Shown piece by piece: positions 14,990-20,436 of a stretch of 20,436 nucleotides of DNA. The notes beneath the pieces were generated by a model that worked only from the letters and a program-made list of their open reading frames with translations, was not told where the DNA came from and did no database searches. The stretch is from Stygiolobus sp037389425 (lineage in GTDB: Archaea > Thermoproteota > Thermoprotei_A > Sulfolobales > Sulfolobaceae). The position numbers and the translations under genes are program-made. The DNA lies in assembly GCF_037389425.1 (NCBI RefSeq), contig NZ_JBBHKR010000067.1, forward strand, positions 1 through 20,436. Reading direction: 5' to 3'. The stretch's first letter is position 1, and the number at the start of each line of letters is the position of its first letter.

Positions 14990-16139
14990 AATGTTCAGAA
15001 TAACTACATTTGGAGAGAGCCACGGTCCTGAAGTAGGAGTGGTTATTGATGGAGTCCCTGCAGGGCTATACTTGAGTAAAGATGACATACAGTTTGAACT
15101 CCTCTTCAGGAGACCAGGCAGACAATATGTAACCGGTAGACGTGAGAAAGACGAACCTGAGATCGTAAGTGGAATATATAACGGGAGGACTACGGGGGCA
15201 CCGATAGCAATAATAGTAAAGAACTCAGACGTTATCTCGTCACTATACGAGGAAATAAAATATAAACCGAGACCGGGACACGCGGATTTACCTTACATTA
15301 TGAAATACGGTTATGAAAACTGGGATTATAGAGGGGGCGGGAGGGCGAGTGCGAGAGAGACCGTTAGTAGAGTAGCCGCCGGTGCTATAGCTAAAAAGTT
15401 GTTAATGCTTACTGACACGGTAATTGCTGGACACTTAAAGGGTCTGGGACCTATAGAGTTAAACGAAGACGTTACCTTCGAGGAGATCCTTTGCTCAAAG
15501 TACAGCCCCGTCAGGGCCAGTAAAAAGTGGTTGGAGGAAAAGTTCGAAGAACTCATCAAACAAGCTACAGTAGAGGGAGATAGTTGGGGAGGAATTGCCG
15601 AAATTGTGGTCAAAAACCCACCATCGGGCTTAGGTGAACCCGTTTTCGACAAACTAAAAGCCGACTTAGCTAAAGCCGTACTCTCAATTCCTGCTGTTAC
15701 AGGTTTTGAATACGGACTTGGCTTTAAGGCAGGAAGAATGAGAGGTAGTGAAGCCAATGACGAAATTATCGTTAAGGACGGAAGACTCAGGTGGAAAAAC
15801 AATACTTCAGGAGGGATCTTAGGCGGACTGTCTAACGGAGAAGACATAATATTACGTTGTGCTTTTAAGCCTACAAGCTCTATAAGAAAACCCCAGAAAA
15901 CGGTAGATCTGAGGACTTACGAAGAGACTACGATATCTGTAATAGGTAGACATGACCCTGCAGTAGCAATTAGGGGGGTCTCAGTAGCTGAGGCGATGGT
16001 AGCCCTAGTCTTAGTAGACCATGCGATGAGAGCTGAATATATACCTACAGTAAAACTAACTGAGGAGCAAGCGAAAGTTATAGAGGAAAGGTGGAGGAGG
16101 TACGTTGAGTCATGCAAGCCTATGCAGGGGTCTCAGTAG
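14967..16139 (+). CDS. aroC: Chorismate synthase
   Basis: This 390-residue, FMN-dependent lyase converts EPSP to chorismate, the last common step. Signatures in order: FRITTFGESHGPEVGVVIDG at the N-terminus, RRPGRQYVTGR, RPGHADLPY, YRGGGRASARETVSRVAAGA, GGILGGLSNGEDI, the lysine-rich FKPTSSIRKPQKT and GRHDPAVAIRGVSVAEAM near the end. The start MPGSSFGEMF matches the family opening exactly and overlaps aroE by 23 nt. No flavin reductase domain is fused, so reduced FMN must come from another protein. Confidence 0.97.
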   Translation: MPGSSFGEMFRITTFGESHGPEVGVVIDGVPAGLYLSKDDIQFELLFRRPGRQYVTGRREKDEPEIVSGIYNGRTTGAPIAIIVKNSDVISSLYEEIKYKPRPGHADLPYIMKYGYENWDYRGGGRASARETVSRVAAGAIAKKLLMLTDTVIAGHLKGLGPIELNEDVTFEEILCSKYSPVRASKKWLEEKFEELIKQATVEGDSWGGIAEIVVKNPPSGLGEPVFDKLKADLAKAVLSIPAVTGFEYGLGFKAGRMRGSEANDEIIVKDGRLRWKNNTSGGILGGLSNGEDIILRCAFKPTSSIRKPQKTVDLRTYEETTISVIGRHDPAVAIRGVSVAEAMVALVLVDHAMRAEYIPTVKLTEEQAKVIEERWRRYVESCKPMQGSQ

Positions 16140-16924
16140 TTAACGCACTTCCAAGTTGGTACGGCTCATCAATGGCTATAAACGTTAAGGTTGACGTTAA
16201 AATAAGAGAGAGCAAGGAGTGTGCTACACATCCTTCTCAGCTGGTAAACGAGATTGTGTTGTATTTCAGAGAGAACTATAATATACCATGCATTGAAGTG
16301 GAGATTAATTCCGAGATACCCCCGAAGAGCGGACTAAAAAGTAGTAGTGCTGTATCCTCTGCGTTAATAGGGGAAATCGCAGAAAAATTTCAGTTACCTA
16401 TAAAAGCTTGGGATGTACCTGTTCTCTCCGCAATTCTGTCTCTGAAGTCCCGTGTTTCGTATACTGGCGCGTTGGACGACGCTTCAGCTTCGTACTTTGG
16501 TGGAGTATCTTATACGTACAATAAGGAATTTAAAATAATCGACATGAAAGAGCCTCCTTCAGAGATCTCGATCATAGTCATACCCAGAGGAAAGAGATCT
16601 GTGTCAGTTGATATGACTAGACTTAGAAAATTCGAGCCCCTCTTTAAGGAGATCTTTACCCTAGCCAGACATGATGTAATTACGGCTATGAAACTTAACG
16701 GGCTGGCTGTGGGAATAATTATGGGGTACGACCTTACTTTAGCGAATGAAGCCCTGAAAAAAGGTGCATTGGCAGCCGGAATTTCAGGAAACGGACCTTC
16801 CATGTTTGCTGTAACTAAGATAGGTAATGAAGGAGTTATTTTAGACCTGTTCGAAAAACAAGCCGAGAAACCTATTGTAGTCCAACCGGTGGGACTATGC
16901 GAGCAGAGATTAAGAAATCGATAA
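16112..16924 (+). CDS. aroK: Archaeal shikimate kinase (GHMP family)
   Basis: This 270-residue kinase belongs to the GHMP superfamily, unrelated to bacterial AroK, and phosphorylates shikimate at the 3-hydroxyl. The ATP loop is PKSGLKSSSAVSSAL at about 71-85. The C-terminal GHMP motif is GISGNGPSMFAV. The substrate-side ALDDASASYFGG segment at about 119-130 and the opening GVSVVNALPSWYGSSMAI fit archaeal members. The ATG at 16112 lies inside aroC (28-nt overlap). It is placed directly before aroA, which uses its product. Confidence 0.94.
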   Translation: MQAYAGVSVVNALPSWYGSSMAINVKVDVKIRESKECATHPSQLVNEIVLYFRENYNIPCIEVEINSEIPPKSGLKSSSAVSSALIGEIAEKFQLPIKAWDVPVLSAILSLKSRVSYTGALDDASASYFGGVSYTYNKEFKIIDMKEPPSEISIIVIPRGKRSVSVDMTRLRKFEPLFKEIFTLARHDVITAMKLNGLAVGIIMGYDLTLANEALKKGALAAGISGNGPSMFAVTKIGNEGVILDLFEKQAEKPIVVQPVGLCEQRLRNR

Positions 16925-18132
16925 TAAGAGGGAAAGTAAAAGCCCCTACGTCAAAGAGTTTCGGCATCAGACTAATTCTTTATTCATTATTAGCAAATGT
17001 CAAGTTAAAAAACGTCTCAGAACCTTCGGACGACATTCAAATTGCAAGAGAAGTGGTTAAAGAGCTAGGTATAAGTGAGAAAGGAGAGTTTCAGTTCATA
17101 TCAAACAAATCAGAATTGAAAGTGCCATCGTCATTATACTTCGGAGGTTCGGCGACGACACTGAGAATGATAATACCAATACTAGCAATATTAGGAGGGA
17201 AAGCCCTCTTAGACGGTGATACAAGTTTAAGAAGGAGACCGCTTAACGCTATTATCGAAGCATTAAAACCTTACGTCACTTTCTCCTCCACTAACTTACC
17301 TACGGTAATAGAGGGAAAGCTTAACACTGATCACGTTACAATTAGCGGAAGTGAAAGTAGCCAGTATATATCTGGGTTCATATACGCTTTTTCTCTGAAG
17401 GGTGGGGGAGAGATAGAGATTATCCCGCCGGTCTCGTCTAAGAGTTACATAAACATGACAATCGACCTCATTAACTCCTTAGGTGGCAGAGTTACGATAA
17501 AGGGGAACAAAATAGTAGTTGAGGAGGGAGAGTTTAAGGAATATGAAGGCGAAATCCCCGGGGATTACGCCCTTTCCTCTTTTTACGCCATCGCCTCAGT
17601 CGTTACCGGGGGAGAGATAGATATAAACAACCTTTATCCGATACCCTACTACGAGGGTGATCACAGCATAGTAAAGATACTAAGAGACATGGGGGTGAGG
17701 ACTGTAGTTGAGGATGGTTCGTGGAGTGTGAGAGGAGCAGAAAAGTTAAGAGGGATAAGAATTAACGTTGACGATTTCCCGGACCTAGCACCCTCAATAG
17801 CGTCTATAGCCCCCTTCGCTGGGAGTGAAACCGTGATAGAGGGAATTAAGAGGTTGAAGACGAAAGAGAGTGATAGGACCCAGACTATCACTTCAACTCT
17901 GAAAAGTTTCTCCGTTAACGTTGAAAGTGACGACCAGAAAATGGTGATTTACCCCTCTGACGTTAAGGAGGGTCACATAGAATGTCCAAACGACCATAGA
18001 ATTGCAATGTTAGCTGGAGTTCTTTCACTAACTTCAGGAGGAACGGTCTCCAAGGCTGAGTGTGTAAGTAAAAGTAACCCCTATTTCTGGAAAGACTTAA
18101 TTTACTTAGGAGCTAATATTAGACTAGAATGA
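16897..18132 (+). CDS. aroA: 3-phosphoshikimate 1-carboxyvinyltransferase (EPSP synthase)
   Basis: This 411-residue enzyme joins PEP and shikimate 3-phosphate. The active-site Lys20-Ser21 and Arg25 lie in PTSKSFGIRL. SLRRRPLNAIIEAL, SSQYISGFIYA, the catalytic Asp in DFPDLAPSIA, KESDRTQT and NDHRIAMLAGV follow in the normal order. At residues 83-91 the PEP/glyphosate motif reads GGSATTLRM: Ala86 replaces the glycine equivalent to E. coli Gly96, and Met91 replaces Pro101. The length is slightly shorter than the bacterial enzyme. The ATG at 16897 overlaps aroK by 28 nt. Confidence 0.96.
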   Translation: MRAEIKKSIIRGKVKAPTSKSFGIRLILYSLLANVKLKNVSEPSDDIQIAREVVKELGISEKGEFQFISNKSELKVPSSLYFGGSATTLRMIIPILAILGGKALLDGDTSLRRRPLNAIIEALKPYVTFSSTNLPTVIEGKLNTDHVTISGSESSQYISGFIYAFSLKGGGEIEIIPPVSSKSYINMTIDLINSLGGRVTIKGNKIVVEEGEFKEYEGEIPGDYALSSFYAIASVVTGGEIDINNLYPIPYYEGDHSIVKILRDMGVRTVVEDGSWSVRGAEKLRGIRINVDDFPDLAPSIASIAPFAGSETVIEGIKRLKTKESDRTQTITSTLKSFSVNVESDDQKMVIYPSDVKEGHIECPNDHRIAMLAGVLSLTSGGTVSKAECVSKSNPYFWKDLIYLGANIRLE

Positions 18133-18794
18133 CATGTGTAGTAGCGTCTTTACCGGTTAGAAGTATAGCGGAGTTAAACGAGAGGATGAAGAGGTTAAGG
18201 GACACAGACCTGATAGAGTTAAGGTTGGATTATATGCACGAACTACCACCAGTTGACGAATTCATTAAAAAAGTGGAGGACTTCAGAGATAAAATTATAG
18301 TTACCGTAAGAGATGTAAACGAGGGAGGAGTCAATAAAATATCCGAATCTTCGAAAGCAGATTTCCTAAAAGTGCTTTACAAAGAGGGCATCATTTACGA
18401 CGTAGAGGTCAGGTTCCTAAAAAGAAATATCGTACCTTACGAGAATGTAATAGTATCGATCCACTATTTTGACTGTCTTCCCACCTTTGAAGAAGTGAGA
18501 AATAACTTGTCATCTTATGCAAATAGAGCCCTAGTGAAACTAGCTGTTATCGGGACTGGAAAATATAAGCAACTCTTAGCCAAGGTCTTGGAAGAGTTTC
18601 CAAATTCAGCTGTAATGCCAATGGGTGTTAACCCGTTAGAGAGGATAGCTTTCAGTATTCTGGGTTCAAAACTTATATATGCCCATACAGGGGAGGAAAC
18701 AGCTAAAGGCCAAATGTATTACAAGGATGTTAAAAACATCCTTTCTTATTTCAACGTTGAATGTGAGAAACTGTTCCCTAATCCTCGACGATGA
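18129..18794 (+). CDS. aroD: 3-dehydroquinate dehydratase, type I
   Basis: This 221-residue, class I Schiff-base aldolase-fold enzyme removes water from 3-dehydroquinate. Conserved residues: Glu30, Arg32 and Asp34 (IELRLDYM), Arg61 in VTVRD, catalytic His112 in VSIHYFD, Schiff-base Lys137 in VKLAVIG, and the late MPMGVNPLERIAFSILG segment. It is the last gene of the operon, starting in an ATGA overlap with aroA. Its last 17 nt overlap the 3' end of the convergent Rieske gene. Confidence 0.96.
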   Translation: MTCVVASLPVRSIAELNERMKRLRDTDLIELRLDYMHELPPVDEFIKKVEDFRDKIIVTVRDVNEGGVNKISESSKADFLKVLYKEGIIYDVEVRFLKRNIVPYENVIVSIHYFDCLPTFEEVRNNLSSYANRALVKLAVIGTGKYKQLLAKVLEEFPNSAVMPMGVNPLERIAFSILGSKLIYAHTGEETAKGQMYYKDVKNILSYFNVECEKLFPNPRR

Positions 18795-19080
18795 TGTCTT
18801 CCTTTTCCACTGTCACCTTATAAGTCTTTATAGGTTTTTTGGTAGCTCCCTTAATTGCCTTTCCGTCTACAAGGGAGAAATGAGTAAAGTGACACTGGCA
18901 CACTAGTTCTTCCCTTATCACTACACCGACCTTACTTAGGTCGCATCCTAGATGAGGGCACTTACTGTCAACAGCGTAAAATCTATCTGCACCTAAGTAT
19001 ACGATAAGTAGTTCTTTATCGTTAACCTTTATTTTTCTTCTATCTCCCGGTCTAAAATCAGACTTAGGGATCCTGATCAT
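18778..19080 (-). CDS. Rieske-type [2Fe-2S] ferredoxin
   Basis: This 100-residue soluble Rieske protein comes from the ATG at 19080; a TTG at 19089 would add three residues. Box I is CPHLGC (Cys41, His43, Cys46) and box II is CQCH (Cys61, Cys63, His64). Cys41, His43, Cys61 and His64 bind the cluster. Cys46 and Cys63 are the positions of the disulfide found in high-potential Rieske proteins. There is no membrane anchor, so it is probably a cytoplasmic electron carrier like sulredoxin or archaeal Rieske ferredoxin, or the ferredoxin component of an oxygenase. No partner reductase or oxygenase lies nearby. A TATA element 26 nt upstream points to a leaderless mRNA. Confidence 0.9.
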   Translation of the reverse strand: MIRIPKSDFRPGDRRKIKVNDKELLIVYLGADRFYAVDSKCPHLGCDLSKVGVVIREELVCQCHFTHFSLVDGKAIKGATKKPIKTYKVTVEKEDIIVED

Positions 19081-19102
19081 CGAATCCAATAATTTTTAAA
19101 AG

Positions 19103-19109
19103 ATTTAAG
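19103..19109 (-). promoter_or_regulatory. TATA element of the Rieske ferredoxin gene
   Basis: The minus strand reads CTTAAAT with its centre 26 nt from the ATG at 19080. This spacing supports that start over the TTG at 19089. Confidence 0.5.
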
Positions 19110-19189
19110 ACTAATCATACACAATCTCTAAGTCTACGGCTCAATTTGTGATATTTTTATATAGTTTGTCATATCCTATATACGATTAG

Positions 19190-19231
19190 TTTATAATGTT
19201 AAAATGCTATATACATAATAACAAAGAGGTG
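19190..19231 (+). promoter_or_regulatory. Promoter and Shine-Dalgarno of the 97-residue gene and xpd unit
   Basis: TTTATAAT at about 19190-19196 is a TATA candidate, placing initiation near 19220. GAGGTG at 19226-19231 matches the archaeal anti-Shine-Dalgarno and lies 7 nt before the ATG at 19239. The octamer CTATATAC occurs twice (19176-19183 and 19207-19214), 31 nt apart, on either side of the TATA. Confidence 0.5.
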
Positions 19232-19238
19232 TAAATAA

Positions 19239-19532
19239 ATGAATACAACTATTGAGGAAAGAATTGCTAACAAAGTAGATTATAGGCTAATAGAGATAAA
19301 TAATATTTCCCCGTCAGCTGAAGTACAAGCTATAGTAATAACGTCGAGACCGCCATCCTCTGATGTAGTTGAGGACGTTAAAAGGGTAGTTCACATTGTA
19401 GCCGTGTTTCCGTTCTTATCTACCATAAAAGTCAAGGGCAAGGTAAGAGACATATTATCACTTACTGAGAAGGATTACGTTAAATATATAATGCTAGAGG
19501 AGATATTAGCTAAAATTGAGGAATTTTTCTAA
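19239..19532 (+). CDS. Protein of unknown function coupled to xpd, 97 residues
   Basis: This is not recognised. The protein is small and soluble, with no cysteines. It has an N-terminal charged helix (TIEERIANKVDYRLIEI), an alternating strand-like AEVQAIVITSR, a central helix followed by the hydrophobic VVHIVAVFPFLSTIKV, and a C-terminal acidic helix ending EEILAKIEEFF. That is a compact alpha/beta layout. A good GAGGTG ribosome-binding site 7 nt upstream fixes the ATG start, and its stop overlaps the xpd start by 17 nt. This coupling suggests a role linked to the helicase, or simply to shared expression. Confidence 0.7.
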   Translation: MNTTIEERIANKVDYRLIEINNISPSAEVQAIVITSRPPSSDVVEDVKRVVHIVAVFPFLSTIKVKGKVRDILSLTEKDYVKYIMLEEILAKIEEFF

Positions 19533-20436
19533 CGTAGAGCTGAGAGAGTGGCAAAAGAAACTAAAAGAAAAAATTAAGAGTGCTATTAACACCAATAAGC
19601 TGGTATTTTTAAACTCTCCCACAGGGAGTGGAAAGACATTATTTTCTCTTTTAGTGGGGCTTGAAACCAAAGGTAAGGTTCTTTTCTTAGTAAGAACGCA
19701 CAACGAATATAACCCCGTTTTCAGGGATTTCCTGAAAATTAACACTGATAAAGCTCTGAAATTCTCATTCCTCATGGGGAAACCTACTGCTTGTTTATTT
19801 TCCGAAGGGGATGCAAGCACAGATGATATAAACTGTAACTTATGCAGTTTTAAAACGTCTATTATAGATCTAGAGGTGGAAAAATATCCCAATGAATTTG
19901 TTAAGGAGTTAAAAGAGCAAGGTATTGAAAAAGGGTTTTGCCCTTATTTCTCTCTTTTTAACGACATAGGTAAAGCCGACGTAATAGTCCTTACATACCC
20001 TTACTTTTTCATAGACAGGTTCAGGGAATCCCTAGGTATAGAATTTGAGGATTATCTGATAGTAGTGGATGAAGCTCATAATGTCGAAAAAATAGGGGAT
20101 TTTGAGGAGAGAACACTCTCAAGCCATTTACTCGATATGGCCATAAAACAAGCCAAAAATGAGTTTGTTAAGTTCATATTGCAGAGAGTAAAGGACGAGT
20201 TGGTTAGAATAGCCTCTAATGTAGAGAGTTATATTAGAGCGAATGAGATTCCTGAAATCTCAGAGGATGAAATAGAAGTTCTCAAAGAAGAGTATGAGGA
20301 ACTGAGAGAGCAAATGATAAAGGAGAGGAAAATAAAAAGGATATATTTGGGTTCTGTAATTAAATTCTACGAAAGCTACAAAGATGGTGAAGGACTAGTA
20401 CCTTTTATTCATAAAAATAAAATAGTTTTGAAGAGC
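19516..20436 (+). CDS. xpd: XPD/Rad3-family DNA helicase, 5' part (runs off the window)
   Basis: The first 307 codons of an SF2 5'-3' helicase with a 4Fe-4S cluster are visible. The Q-motif-like RNFSNVELREWQ lies at 2-13, Walker A SPTGSGKT at 34-41, the cluster cysteines are Cys93, Cys107, Cys110 and Cys142, and DEAH is at 185-188 (VVDEAHN). The arch-domain region begins after about 200. All four cluster ligands are intact, so the visible part should be functional. In archaea XPD unwinds DNA in repair-type reactions; the eukaryotic homologue is in TFIIH. The TTG at 19516 is the only start that keeps the N-terminal motif, because a TAG closes the frame just upstream. Helicase motifs III-VI lie beyond base 20436. 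Confidence 0.94.
   Translation, partial: MRNFSNVELREWQKKLKEKIKSAINTNKLVFLNSPTGSGKTLFSLLVGLETKGKVLFLVRTHNEYNPVFRDFLKINTDKALKFSFLMGKPTACLFSEGDASTDDINCNLCSFKTSIIDLEVEKYPNEFVKELKEQGIEKGFCPYFSLFNDIGKADVIVLTYPYFFIDRFRESLGIEFEDYLIVVDEAHNVEKIGDFEERTLSSHLLDMAIKQAKNEFVKFILQRVKDELVRIASNVESYIRANEIPEISEDEIEVLKEEYEELREQMIKERKIKRIYLGSVIKFYESYKDGEGLVPFIHKNKIVLKS

Noticed and set aside
15326..15847. A 173-codon open frame antisense to aroC
   Set aside because: It is rich in Ser, Pro and Leu, as expected for the complement of a conserved gene, has no family likeness, and lies fully inside an intact aroC.
19506..19892. A 128-codon open frame antisense to xpd
   Set aside because: It lies opposite the Walker A and cysteine motifs of XPD; its composition is that of a shadow frame.

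Overview
This window looks like chromosomal DNA from a thermoacidophilic crenarchaeon of the order Sulfolobales; the genus cannot be fixed from sequence alone. The evidence is the A+T-rich base composition, archaeal informational genes (TFS, RpoL, Csl4, Dph2, L10e, Pcc1, a RecJ/Cdc45-like protein, XPD), an intron-containing tRNA-Arg, a PibD-type prepilin peptidase, an archaeal GHMP-type shikimate kinase and many promoters of the leaderless BRE/TATA type. No insertion sequence, phage gene, CRISPR array or other mobile element was seen.

Layout. (1) 1-2.5 kb: the C-terminal end of an ArsB/NhaD-type permease (+), a convergent acyl-CoA dehydrogenase (-), the prepilin peptidase pibD (+) with an unusual G+C-rich structured leader, and a three-helix membrane protein (-). 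(2) 2.7-3.6 kb: tRNA-Arg(TCT) with a 15-nt intron (-), a 92-residue unknown protein (+) and the transcript-cleavage factor TFS (-), the last two ending 1 nt apart. (3) 3.6-9.3 kb, minus strand: a packed informational cluster, reading from its 5' end: E1-like adenylyltransferase, UPF0104 membrane protein, Cdc45/RecJ-like protein, Pcc1, then L10e (with its own strong promoter), Dph2, Csl4, RpoL and a small broken or frameshifted gene just before tfs. All but one or two of these genes use GTG or TTG starts. (4) 9.4-18.8 kb, plus strand: a ten-gene transketolase/shikimate operon (split transketolase N and C halves, chorismate mutase-prephenate dehydrogenase, aroF, aroB, aroE, aroC, aroK, aroA, aroD) without a single intergenic base. 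(5) 18.8-20.4 kb: a Rieske-type ferredoxin (-) overlapping the end of aroD, then a 97-residue unknown gene (+) coupled to the 5' part of the XPD helicase gene, which runs off the window.

How the genes fit together. The operon contains all seven steps from erythrose 4-phosphate and PEP to chorismate, plus the branch to the tyrosine precursor. Transketolase at its head can supply erythrose 4-phosphate. The minus-strand cluster joins replication-fork, tRNA t6A, ribosome, EF-2 diphthamide, exosome and RNA polymerase components. The observations most worth a second look are the frame-disrupted gene between rpoL and tfs, the switch-like leader of pibD, the competing stem in the tRNA-Arg intron, the E1 protein with a short cysteine-bearing C-terminal extension next to Cdc45, and the natural Ala/Met substitutions at the glyphosate-sensitive motif of AroA.
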